Shown here: positions 45,875-54,951 of the stretch, piece by piece
Layout: each line of letters begins with the position of its first letter
How positions within the stretch are numbered: position 1 is the first letter of the stretch
Source of the DNA: Accumulibacter sp.
GTDB lineage: Bacteria > Pseudomonadota > Gammaproteobacteria > Burkholderiales > Rhodocyclaceae
Reading direction: 5' to 3'
DNA length: 64,000 nucleotides
Assembly: GCA_024235715.1 (NCBI GenBank)
Contig: JACKLW010000005.1
Coordinates: 930,001-994,000, forward strand
Translations under genes and position numbers: made by a program
The notes under the pieces: generated by a model
Told to the model about the DNA's origin: nothing
The model's input: the letters and a program-made list of their open reading frames with translations, nothing else
Databases searched by the model: none

Positions 45875-46891
45875 TCACTCCTTCTCTGCCAGCCGCCTCA
45901 CCAGTTCGGCCTTGTTGTTTACCCCAAGCTTCCGGAAGCAGCGCGCGATATGATTGCGCACCGTTGCCGGGGCGAGCGACAAGGTGCGCGCAATTGCCGA
46001 ATAGGTCTCCCCAGTCGTATAGAGAGTCGCAACCTCGCGCTCACGCGGCGAAAGCTGGGCCAGCACGCCGTCCGCGCGCGGGCTGAGGTAGCGCAACTGA
46101 CCGAACGGGACGACGTCCAGACGCAGTTCGGGCGAGAGATACGCGCGCCCCGCTCGCACCGCGGGCAGCAGCGGACCGGGCAGGCCACTCCCCCGCCAGT
46201 GCGGCCACAACGTGCCGAGACGGGCAACGAACGCCGGAGAGACCTCGTGCAGGAAGCCGCGGGCGTCAGCTACCGCCCACTCCCGATTGATGACGCCGGG
46301 GAGTCTGAGGAAATGTCGCAGGCGAACGGCGCGATGCACCTCCACCAGATGCGGCATCAGCAGTTCCTTGCTCTGCCGCTCGGACTCGGAAAAAGGGTGC
46401 ATGCGGTCATGGCGCCAGACGGTCAGGAACTCGTATAGCGACGATGTGGGTTCGATGAGCAAGGTGCCGAGCGACCACTCGACCTTGAAGCGCCGTCCAA
46501 ATTCGCGATACAACGCCGTCCGCACATAGCGTGACCGCGTCGTCAGGTCGCTCAAATTCACCGCCACACCGGGCGAGGCGGCCAACGCGGCACGAAAGAA
46601 ATCCTCTTCGAGATACGGCGAGTATTCCCGCAGGATGCTTGCATCGCAGTTGTGCAGAAACACTTCGTGCAGCGCTGGCGGGTCCGCCGCCGCATTGCCC
46701 CACCACGCCGAATCGAAAGGCAGCAGCGACCGGATCTGTTCCAGCGCCCAGGCCTGAAAACTGGCCAGCGGCACCTCGCGACCCTCGCGGTAGAGACGCA
46801 GGACCACCGCGTTCAGAGGACCCGCGTCGGCTATCAGCATGGCGAGCATTGTGCACGAAGCAAATGCGCCCTGGCAACCGCTTCTCGCCAT
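45875..46891 (-). CDS. LuxR-family transcriptional regulator
   Basis: 338 residues (ATGs at 46849 and 46840 are alternative starts). The N-terminal ~260 residues show no receiver or autoinducer domain that I recognise. The C-terminal HTH is clear: LSPREREVATLYTTGETYSA followed by IARTLSLAPATVRNHIARCF. It is divergent from the giant PEP-CTERM gene with a 252-bp shared upstream region, so local control of that gene is plausible but not shown. Confidence 0.83.
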   Translation of the reverse strand: MARSGCQGAFASCTMLAMLIADAGPLNAVVLRLYREGREVPLASFQAWALEQIRSLLPFDSAWWGNAAADPPALHEVFLHNCDASILREYSPYLEEDFFRAALAASPGVAVNLSDLTTRSRYVRTALYREFGRRFKVEWSLGTLLIEPTSSLYEFLTVWRHDRMHPFSESERQSKELLMPHLVEVHRAVRLRHFLRLPGVINREWAVADARGFLHEVSPAFVARLGTLWPHWRGSGLPGPLLPAVRAGRAYLSPELRLDVVPFGQLRYLSPRADGVLAQLSPREREVATLYTTGETYSAIARTLSLAPATVRNHIARCFRKLGVNNKAELVRRLAEKE

Positions 46892-47143
46892 GGTGCAAAT
46901 GCATCATGTCGGCGCTTTACAGTCCGTCGCGGCACAGCGGCAGCGATGACCAGCAGGCCGCCGGCACTCACCGGCGCCTTTGCGGCAAGTGCTTGATATA
47001 AGTTCCGCCGGCCGCTGCGCGGATAGGCGCATCCGATTCCGGGCACAAGAATTGCTTTTGGGGAAACCATAAAGCAGTTTCATCTTGTTGGCCGGCGCCA
47101 AGCGCTGCTGTCGGCTTGCCCCACGTGCCCGGAGGAGAAATTC

Positions 47144-50100
47144 ATGCGCCCGCATCAACCTGCTTCCCTACTCAAGCCGACCCTGCTCGCCATCCTGCTC
47201 GCCTTCCCCGCCCAACAGGCGCTTGCCACCGCCTGCACCTGGGACCCGGCCACCGGCAACTGGAACCTGGCGGGCAACTGGAGCTGCAACGCGGTGCCGG
47301 GCGTCAACGACGACGCGACAATTGGCGTCGGCACGACGGTCACCGTAGACCTCGCCCAGTCGATCCGCAACATGACCAACGCCGGCGGCGTCGATATCGA
47401 CGCTTTCCTGCTCACGCTGTCGGGTGCCGGCGGCACGACCAACACCGGCACCATCAATGTCGGCGCCGGGCCAAATCCCGACAACGCCGCACTAAACGTC
47501 AATGCCGGCCACAACATCGACAATACCGGCGGAGTGATCAACGTCAGCCCCGACAGCGTTCTCAACCAGTTTGGCAGCACCATCACCGGCGGCACGATCA
47601 CGACCACGGGTACGGGCTCGATCGTGGCATTCAACAACGCCAGCAACCACCTCAGTGGCGTGACGCTCAACGGGACACTGGATCTGGCCTCCGGCGTCGG
47701 TCGCGAGCGGATCCTGAATGGTCTGACCCTCAACGGCGGGGTCACCGTCAACAGCAACAGCATCCTCAGCTTCGAGGGTACGCAGACCGTCGGCGGCAAT
47801 GGCAACATCGTCTTTGGCAACACCAGCGGCAGCAATCGCCTCGACCTCGATGGCGATGGCACCACCACCTTCGGCGCCGGCATCACCATCCGCGGCGAGA
47901 ACGGCACCATCGGGCAGCAGATCAACATCGGCGGCACGCAGACACTGGTAAACGAGGGGCTGATTTCGGCCGACGTCAGCGGCGGCGCGATCACCGTTAC
48001 CCAATCGGCCGTAAGCAATAACAACCTGATGGAGGCGCGCAACAGCGGCACCTTGATCCTGGCGAGCAATGTGACCAACTCAGGCTCTGGCATGATCCTG
48101 GCCGACAACGGCCTCGTCCTCCAGTCAGGCCAGCGGGTCACCGGTGGAGCGATCAATTCGGCCAACGGCGGGCTGTTCCGGGCCACCAACAACGCCAACA
48201 ACTATCTGGACGGCACGACGCTCAACGGTACGCTCGATCTGGCCACCGCCGTCGGCCGCGAGCGTGTGGTCAACGGACTGACCCTGAACGGCACGGCCGC
48301 GCTCAACAACAACAGCATACTCAGCTTCGAAGGCACACAGACAGTGGCCGGCGGCGGCTCGATCGTGCTCGGCGCTAGCGGGGCAAGCAACCGCATAGAC
48401 CTCGACGGCGACGGTACGACCACCATCGGCTCAGGCATTTCCATCCATGGACAAAACGGTACCATCGGCCAGCAGATCAATATCGGCGGTACGCAGACGC
48501 TGCTCAACAATGGCAAGATCTCGGCAGACGTTTCTGGAGGAACGATCAACATCACCCAATCGGCGGTGACCAACTCTGGCATTCTGGAAGCCCGGAACGG
48601 CGGCACATTGCAGCTTTCCAGCGCCGTGACCGGTGGTGCCGGCGGGCAGATCGTCGCGGCTACCGGCAGCACGGTGCTACAGAACGGGGTGACCATCAGC
48701 GGTGTGGTCAATACCAGCGGCACGGGATCTTTTCGCGCTTCCAACAGCGCGAACAACTTCCTCAGCAGCGTGGACTTCTCCGGCATGCTCGATCTGGCGA
48801 GCGCCATTGGCATCGAGCAGGTGACAGGCGGACTGACGCTCAACAGCGCGACGATCAACATCGCTCAGGCCAGCACCCTGGCGCCACGGGGCGACCAGAC
48901 CATCGGCGGCACCGGCACGATCGTCTTCGCCGACGGCAACGCCAGCAACCGGCTGAACGTCGAAGCCGGCAATCTGGTCCTCGACAGCGGCATTACGGTT
49001 CGCGGTGAAACCGGGCGGATCGGCAACCAGAGCTTCGTCGGCGGCGCCGCAACCCTGACCAACAACGGCACCATCCAGGCCGACGTAAACGCTGGCCAGA
49101 TCACCATCGCGGTCAACGGCCTGACGACCAATAACGGAACGCTCGCGGCGCTGAACGGCGGCACGCTCAACCTCAACTCCAGCGTGCAGGGCAACCTCGG
49201 CAGCCAGATCCTCGCTGGCGCTGGTAGCGTGGTGGCGCAGAACGGGGTGACCATCAGCGGTGTGGTCAACACCAGCGGCACGGGATCTTTTCGCGCTTCC
49301 AACAGCGCGAACAACTTCCTCAGCAGCGTGGACTTCTCCGGCATGCTTGATATGGCGAGCGCCATTGGCATCGAGCAGGTGACAGGCGGACTGACGCTCA
49401 ACAGCGCGACGATCAACATCGCTCAGGCCAGCACCCTGGCGCCACGGGGCGACCAGACCATCGGCGGCACCGGCATGATCGTCTTCGCCGACGGCAACGC
49501 CAGCAACCGGCTGAACGTCGAAGCCGGCAACCTGGTCCTCGACAGCGGCATTACGGTTCGCGGTGAAACCGGGCGGATCGGCAACCAGAGCTTCGTCGGC
49601 GGCGCCGCGACCCTGACCAACAACGGCACCATTCAGGCCGACGTAAACGCCGGCCAGATCACCATCGCGGTCAACGGTCTGACGACCAACAACGGCACGC
49701 TGGCGGCGCTCAACGGCGGCACCCTCAACCTGAACTCGGCGGTCACCGGCACCACCGGCAGCCAGATCCTCGCCGGCGCCGGCAGCGTCGTGGCGCAGAA
49801 CGGGGTGGCGATCAGCGGCGACATGAACCTCACCGGCCCGGGTTCGTTCCGCGCCAGCAACTCCGCCAGCAACTTCCTCAGCGGGGTCACTCTCGCGGGA
49901 ACGCTCGACCTTGCGTCGGCCATAGGCATCGAGCGTGTCGCCGGCGGCCTCACGCTCGACGGCGCGACGATCAACATTGGCAACAACAGCATCCTCGCAC
50001 CGCAGGGTGACCAGATCATCGGCGGTACCGGTAGCATCGTCTTCGCCGATGCCAGTTCCAGCAACCGATTGAATGTCGAGGCGGGCAACCTGATACTTGG

Positions 50101-53100
50101 TGCGGGCGTTTCCGTGCGTGGCGGCAACGGTTTCATCGGGCAGCAGGCTTTTGTCGGCGGCGGTGCAACGCTGACCAACCAGGGCCTGATCTCGGCCGAC
50201 GTTGCCGGGCGCAGTATCACGCTGGGAGTCAGCGGTCAGGTGATCAACGAGAACATCATGGAAGCCCGCAACGGCGGCCAGTTGACGCTGAATGCCGGCG
50301 GCGGCTACGACAATAGTGCCGGTACCATGCTCGCCGAGGGCGGCAGCACGGTGCTTTTCAACGGCACAGCGGTAACCGGCGGCGTGCTCAACAGCAACGG
50401 CAGCGGCAAGTTCGTCGCCAGCAACAGCAGCGTCAACTTTCTCAACGGCACGATACTTAACGGCGCACTCGACATGGCGTCGGCCGTCGGCATCGAGCGC
50501 ATCTCGGCGGGGGGAATGACGCTCAACGGCGCGATCAATATCGGCAGCGGCAGCATCCTGGCGCCGCAGGGCGATCAAACCATCGGCGGCAACGGCAGCA
50601 TCGTCTTCGCCGACGGCAACGCCAGCAACCGCTTGAACGTCGAGGCCGGCAACCTGACCATTGGCAACAACGTGACGGTACGCGGACAAACCGGATACAT
50701 CGGTCAGCAGGCTTTCGCCGGAGGCGCGGCAACGCTGACCAACAACGGCACCATCAACGCCGATAGCGGCGGCACGATCACCGTCAATGTCACCGGCGCA
50801 TTGACCAACAACGGCACGATGCGCGCCCAGAACGGAACACTCCTGATCCAGGACGGACTCGCCGGCACGGGCACGCTGCAGGTCGATTCGACCGGCGTAA
50901 CAAACCTCGCCAACACCCCCAATACGCAGGGCAAGCTGGTGATGGGCGCTGCCGGCTCGACGCTCAACATCGGCACGCAGAACCTGACGATCACCAATGA
51001 CTACACCAACGTTGCGTCAGGCAGCGGCAACAACTTTGACCGCCGCGCCGGGGTCAGCGGTGCCGGCCAGATCGTCGCCGGCGGCGACGCCGCGCAGGCG
51101 ATCACCGGCAGCAGCGTGACCGACGGCAACACGGCCAATGCCACGATGACCATCGGCAACGTTCGCGTCGGCACCAATAACCTGGCCTACCAGATCGCCA
51201 ATACCGGCAGCAGCGGACCGCAGTTGCGCGGCGCCGTCCAGACCAGCGTCAACGGTGCCAACCTGACCGACAGCCGCCTCGGCGGCGCCGGCGTCACCGC
51301 CGGCAACTACGATACCGGTGGGCCCGGCAACGATACCGGCGACCGGGCGGTGACCTTCACCGTCGCCACGGCCGGCAACCTCGCGCCGCTCACCGGCCAG
51401 GTGCTCAACCTGCGCAGCAACTTCGAGAACATCGCCGACCAGAAGCTGAACATCGTCGTCGGCAGCGGTGCGGCAGCCTACAATCCCGCCGTCGGCAGCG
51501 CCTCGCCATCGCCGCTGCAACTCGCCAACCAGCGCGTCGGCGGCAGCGGCAGCGCCGCATTGACGGTAAGCAACACCGCCGCGGCCGGCAGCTTCAGCGA
51601 GGACCTCATCGCCAACTTCGGCAACAACAGTGGCGCGGCAAGCAATAACGGCGGCAGCGTCGCCGGGCTGCTCGCCGGCAGCAGCAACGCCAGCGCCATG
51701 CGCGTCGGCGTAGACACCAGCAGCGCCGGCGCCAAGAGCGGCAGCGTCACGATCGACTACCAGACCGCAGGCGCGGTAAACGGGGTCAGCAACGGTCTCG
51801 GCGCCGCCAGCGCCGGCAGCCAGAACATTACCGTCAGCGGCGACGTCTATCGCCTGGCACAGGGCGCCGCGACGCCGACACCGGTCAGCTTCGGCAACCG
51901 CCACGTCGGCGATTCCGCCAGTCAGCTGCTGGCGGTCCAGAACACCGCCGCAGCCGACGGCTTCTCCGAAAAGCTCAATGCCAGCATCAGCTCCAATGGC
52001 GCGCAGGTCACCGCCAGCGGCAGCTTCAACCTGCTCGCCGCGCAAGCGACCGACAGCAGCAGCCTGCAGGTCGGCATCGACACCAGCAGCGCCGGCGCCA
52101 AGAGCGGCAGCGCGACGATCACCTATGCCTCCGACGGCACGGGCAGCAGCGGCTTGTCGGCCATTGGCGCCGGCAGCCAGACGATCAACGTCAGCGGCGA
52201 CGTCTACCGTCTGGCCGCGGCCAACACCCTCGGGGCTGTCGCTTTCGGCAACGTCCACGTCGGCGACTCCGTGCAACAGGCGCTGAGCATCACCAATACC
52301 GCTGCCAACGACGGCTTCTCGGAAAAGCTCACGGCCAGCTTCGGCGCCAGTTCGGACGCGCGCATCACCACCAGCGGTGGCGTCAGCCTGTTGGCGGCGG
52401 GTTCGACCGACAGCAGCAGCATGCTCGTCGGCCTGGACACCAGCGCCGCCGGCAACGTGAACGGCACACAGGTGATCAATTTCGTTTCCGACGGTAGCGG
52501 TACCAGCGGCCTGGGTGTCAGCGCACTGGCGTCGCAGACGATCGGCGTCAGTGGCGACATCGTCACCAACGGCAGCGTCTTCCGGCTGGCCAGCGCCAGT
52601 CCGGCGACCCCCAACCCGGTGGATTTCGGCAGCGTCCGCATCGGCAGCACCGCCGACCAGGCGCTGAGCATCACCAACACCGCTGCCAACGACGGCTTCT
52701 CCGAGAAGCTCAATGCGAGCATCAGTTCCAACGGCACGCCGGTCACTGCCAGCGGAGCGTTCGACCTGCTCGCCGCGCAGGGGACCGACAGCGGCAGCCT
52801 GCATGTCGGCATCGACACCGGCAGCGCCGGCGCCAAGAGCGGCAGCGCGACCATCGCCCTGGTCTCCGACGGCACCGGCACCAGCAACCTGGGGACGACC
52901 AATCTGACGCCACAGACGGTGAACGTCAGTGGCGACGTTTATCGCCTGGCCGATCCGACACTGAATACCAGCAGCGTCACGCTGGCGGCACGCCGGGGCG
53001 ACGCGGCGCCGACGGCTGCAATCAGCGTCAGCAACAGCAGCCCGGACAACTTCACCGAGGGTCTGAAAGCCGGTATCGGCGCAACGCCGGCCGGCTTCAC

Positions 53101-54136
53101 CGGCAGCGGCAGCATCGGCAACCTGGCTGCCCAGGGCACCGATGCCGGCAGCCTGCAGGTCGCTCTCGATACCGGCATTGCCGGCAGCTTCGGCGGCGAT
53201 GCGCGACTCGACTTCGAATCGACTGGCGCCGGCACCACTGGCGCGGCCGATATCTCGGTCGGCAGCCAGCTGGTCAGCCTGGCCGGCAAGGTCTACGAGA
53301 AGGCCATTGCCCAGGTCAATACGGCACTGGTCGACTTCGGCATAGTGCACAAGGGTGACGTGGTGACTGCGAAGAACGTGTCGGTGAGCAACGGCGCAGC
53401 AGTCGCCGGCCTCAACGACACACTGCAAGGCAGCTTCATCAACATGCCAAGCGGCCCCTTCGGCGGCAGCGGCAGCGTCGATGTGGCAGCCGGACAGAGC
53501 GACGCCAGCAGCCTGCTGGTCAGCCTCGACACCAGCAACGCCGGCGTCTTCAGCAGCAGCGGCGACAGGCTGCAGTTCGCCAGCCACAACCCTGACATGG
53601 CCGATCTGGCTCTCGCCAATGCCTCGCTGGCGCTGCAGGCACAGGTCAACAACTACGTTGACCCGACGTTCCTGAAAACCTCCGGCGCCGGCGTGCTGAG
53701 CGGTACCGGCCTTAACTTCATGCTCGACTTCGGCACTCTCACCCAGGGCAGCGGCATGGTCAGTGCCTTGCTGGCGCTGGCCAACGATGCCAGCGGTCCT
53801 GCCGACCTGCTCGACGGGGCTTACGCGCTGGCCGTCAGCGACTTCCTGAAGAGCGGTTTCGTCGATTTCACCGATCTCGCAGCGGGTCAGTCGCAAGGCG
53901 GGCTGCAGATCAGTCTGGAGACCCTGAACGTAGGCAACTTCAGCGACACCATCGTACTCTCGGCACTCGGTCACAACGCCAGCGGCTTCAGCGCCGCCTT
54001 CGGCGACGTGACGCTCACCGTCCAGGCCAGAGTCCAGGCGGGTGGTGGCCAGATTCCCGAGCCGGGGAGCCTGCTGTTGCTGACCATCGCGCTGGCGATC
54101 ATCGTTCTCCAGCGCCGCCGCGGAATGTTAGACTAG
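47144..54136 (+). CDS. Giant repetitive secreted protein with C-terminal PEP-CTERM sorting signal
   Basis: 2330 residues with a GGAGGAG site. The signal peptide is LLKPTLLAILLAFPAQQALA. Residues ~150-1255 form six tandem ~185-residue Gly/Asn/Thr-rich beta-strand repeats, each with an LNGTLDLAS.G.ER...GLTL core and a GGTGSIVFADGNASNRL-like core, suggesting a beta-helix. A linker to ~1430 leads to six choice-of-anchor-D-type domains (pattern FGNRHVGDSASQLLAVQNTA). The end is IPEPGS, a hydrophobic helix and RRR, a complete PEP-CTERM signal for exosortase processing. It is probably an extracellular matrix or surface adhesion protein. No exosortase gene is in the window. Confidence 0.9.
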   Translation: MRPHQPASLLKPTLLAILLAFPAQQALATACTWDPATGNWNLAGNWSCNAVPGVNDDATIGVGTTVTVDLAQSIRNMTNAGGVDIDAFLLTLSGAGGTTNTGTINVGAGPNPDNAALNVNAGHNIDNTGGVINVSPDSVLNQFGSTITGGTITTTGTGSIVAFNNASNHLSGVTLNGTLDLASGVGRERILNGLTLNGGVTVNSNSILSFEGTQTVGGNGNIVFGNTSGSNRLDLDGDGTTTFGAGITIRGENGTIGQQINIGGTQTLVNEGLISADVSGGAITVTQSAVSNNNLMEARNSGTLILASNVTNSGSGMILADNGLVLQSGQRVTGGAINSANGGLFRATNNANNYLDGTTLNGTLDLATAVGRERVVNGLTLNGTAALNNNSILSFEGTQTVAGGGSIVLGASGASNRIDLDGDGTTTIGSGISIHGQNGTIGQQINIGGTQTLLNNGKISADVSGGTINITQSAVTNSGILEARNGGTLQLSSAVTGGAGGQIVAATGSTVLQNGVTISGVVNTSGTGSFRASNSANNFLSSVDFSGMLDLASAIGIEQVTGGLTLNSATINIAQASTLAPRGDQTIGGTGTIVFADGNASNRLNVEAGNLVLDSGITVRGETGRIGNQSFVGGAATLTNNGTIQADVNAGQITIAVNGLTTNNGTLAALNGGTLNLNSSVQGNLGSQILAGAGSVVAQNGVTISGVVNTSGTGSFRASNSANNFLSSVDFSGMLDMASAIGIEQVTGGLTLNSATINIAQASTLAPRGDQTIGGTGMIVFADGNASNRLNVEAGNLVLDSGITVRGETGRIGNQSFVGGAATLTNNGTIQADVNAGQITIAVNGLTTNNGTLAALNGGTLNLNSAVTGTTGSQILAGAGSVVAQNGVAISGDMNLTGPGSFRASNSASNFLSGVTLAGTLDLASAIGIERVAGGLTLDGATINIGNNSILAPQGDQIIGGTGSIVFADASSSNRLNVEAGNLILGAGVSVRGGNGFIGQQAFVGGGATLTNQGLISADVAGRSITLGVSGQVINENIMEARNGGQLTLNAGGGYDNSAGTMLAEGGSTVLFNGTAVTGGVLNSNGSGKFVASNSSVNFLNGTILNGALDMASAVGIERISAGGMTLNGAINIGSGSILAPQGDQTIGGNGSIVFADGNASNRLNVEAGNLTIGNNVTVRGQTGYIGQQAFAGGAATLTNNGTINADSGGTITVNVTGALTNNGTMRAQNGTLLIQDGLAGTGTLQVDSTGVTNLANTPNTQGKLVMGAAGSTLNIGTQNLTITNDYTNVASGSGNNFDRRAGVSGAGQIVAGGDAAQAITGSSVTDGNTANATMTIGNVRVGTNNLAYQIANTGSSGPQLRGAVQTSVNGANLTDSRLGGAGVTAGNYDTGGPGNDTGDRAVTFTVATAGNLAPLTGQVLNLRSNFENIADQKLNIVVGSGAAAYNPAVGSASPSPLQLANQRVGGSGSAALTVSNTAAAGSFSEDLIANFGNNSGAASNNGGSVAGLLAGSSNASAMRVGVDTSSAGAKSGSVTIDYQTAGAVNGVSNGLGAASAGSQNITVSGDVYRLAQGAATPTPVSFGNRHVGDSASQLLAVQNTAAADGFSEKLNASISSNGAQVTASGSFNLLAAQATDSSSLQVGIDTSSAGAKSGSATITYASDGTGSSGLSAIGAGSQTINVSGDVYRLAAANTLGAVAFGNVHVGDSVQQALSITNTAANDGFSEKLTASFGASSDARITTSGGVSLLAAGSTDSSSMLVGLDTSAAGNVNGTQVINFVSDGSGTSGLGVSALASQTIGVSGDIVTNGSVFRLASASPATPNPVDFGSVRIGSTADQALSITNTAANDGFSEKLNASISSNGTPVTASGAFDLLAAQGTDSGSLHVGIDTGSAGAKSGSATIALVSDGTGTSNLGTTNLTPQTVNVSGDVYRLADPTLNTSSVTLAARRGDAAPTAAISVSNSSPDNFTEGLKAGIGATPAGFTGSGSIGNLAAQGTDAGSLQVALDTGIAGSFGGDARLDFESTGAGTTGAADISVGSQLVSLAGKVYEKAIAQVNTALVDFGIVHKGDVVTAKNVSVSNGAAVAGLNDTLQGSFINMPSGPFGGSGSVDVAAGQSDASSLLVSLDTSNAGVFSSSGDRLQFASHNPDMADLALANASLALQAQVNNYVDPTFLKTSGAGVLSGTGLNFMLDFGTLTQGSGMVSALLALANDASGPADLLDGAYALAVSDFLKSGFVDFTDLAAGQSQGGLQISLETLNVGNFSDTIVLSALGHNASGFSAAFGDVTLTVQARVQAGGGQIPEPGSLLLLTIALAIIVLQRRRGMLD
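48682..49740 (+). repeat. Near-identical 558-bp tandem duplication inside the PEP-CTERM gene
   Basis: The block starting near 48682 recurs with a fixed offset of 558 bp (for example, gaccatcagcgg at 48691 and 49249). Identity is very high for the first ~450 bp, with only a handful of mismatches, falling towards the end of each unit. Older copies of the same ~185-codon unit precede and follow it with much lower identity, so this pair is the most recent duplication. Confidence 0.88.
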
Positions 54137-54221
54137 CGCCGCAGGCGGGCCCCTCGAACGAGGATCCCGCCGCGCGCATTGGCCGCAAGGCCCGACGCCT
54201 GCATTTCCCGGGAGAACGCGA

Positions 54222-54521
54222 TTGTCCACTCTGCAATATCGTGCCCTGCTCACCCTTGGCGGATTGGCACTGTGCCTGGCGATTGTCAACGCAGTGATGT
54301 TCAGTGCCAATCGACAGGCGCAGAACGAGCTTGCCACGCGCGGCCAGTACATCCAGCAAAGTCTGCAGCTGGAGCCGCTCTACCAGTCGCTGATAAAGTC
54401 GCTCGCCGACCTTTCGGCGCGCGACAACGACACCGCCTTGCGCGACCTGTTGGCCGCACAGGGGATCACTTTCACTGCCAGCGCAGGGACTGCCGGCGCG
54501 GCAGCCACGCCCGCACGGTGA
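54222..54521 (+). CDS. Small single-pass membrane protein
   Basis: 99 residues from a TTG at 54222, chosen because GGGAGA lies just upstream. One N-terminal helix (LLTLGGLALCLAIVNAVMF) is followed by a polar, probably helical domain (ANRQAQNELATRGQYIQQSL). Family not recognised. It starts 85 bp after the PEP-CTERM gene and only 5 bp before the next small membrane protein. Confidence 0.68.
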   Translation: MSTLQYRALLTLGGLALCLAIVNAVMFSANRQAQNELATRGQYIQQSLQLEPLYQSLIKSLADLSARDNDTALRDLLAAQGITFTASAGTAGAAATPAR

Positions 54522-54526
54522 TCGGC

Positions 54527-54826
54527 ATGACCGAGAAGCAGCAAGACACGTTCTTCATTCCGGTGCTCCTGATCGCTCTGTCGCTGGTCGTCTGGTTCAC
54601 GTTCCAGGCCAGCCAGCTGAACCAGGAACGGGCCCAACTGGGACAACTGCGCAGCAACCAGGACGCCACATATCAGAACGCCCAGAAGATGCGTGCGCAG
54701 CTCGATGCGCTGGCCAGCGGCACGCAGAAGCTGGCCAGCGCCGGCAACAAGAATGCGCAGGCGGTGGTAAATGCACTGCAGCAGCGCGGCATCACGATCA
54801 ATAGCGAGGCCAGGCCGGCCCAGTAG
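54527..54826 (+). CDS. Small single-pass membrane protein with coiled coil
   Basis: 99 residues. An N-terminal helix (FFIPVLLIALSLVVWFTFQ) is followed by a Gln/Leu-rich coiled-coil-like segment (LNQERAQLGQLRSNQDATYQ). Its architecture mirrors that of the gene before it: both end in a short segment with an 'AQGITF'/'QRGITI' motif. The two may be diverged paralogues forming a hetero-oligomer. Family not recognised. Confidence 0.7.
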   Translation: MTEKQQDTFFIPVLLIALSLVVWFTFQASQLNQERAQLGQLRSNQDATYQNAQKMRAQLDALASGTQKLASAGNKNAQAVVNALQQRGITINSEARPAQ

Positions 54827-54951
54827 TGCCGACCGGGGTCGGCGCGCCAGCCCGACGATTCTGAAGCGGCGCTTCCGGCGTTTTGCCTGCCGCCGTGCTC
54901 AGGCGCTATGATGTCGGGCTTCGCGCCCGCAGGGCGCCGCCCGGACCCGCA

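Noticed and set aside
48677-50689. 670-codon minus-strand frame
   Set aside because: Also antisense to the PEP-CTERM repeats; its own repetitiveness mirrors that of the real gene.
51017-53974. 985-codon open frame on the minus strand
   Set aside because: It lies antisense to the PEP-CTERM gene, exists because of GC-rich repetitive codons, and its translation (rich in Ala/Val/Asp/Arg) has no domain, signal or ribosome site.
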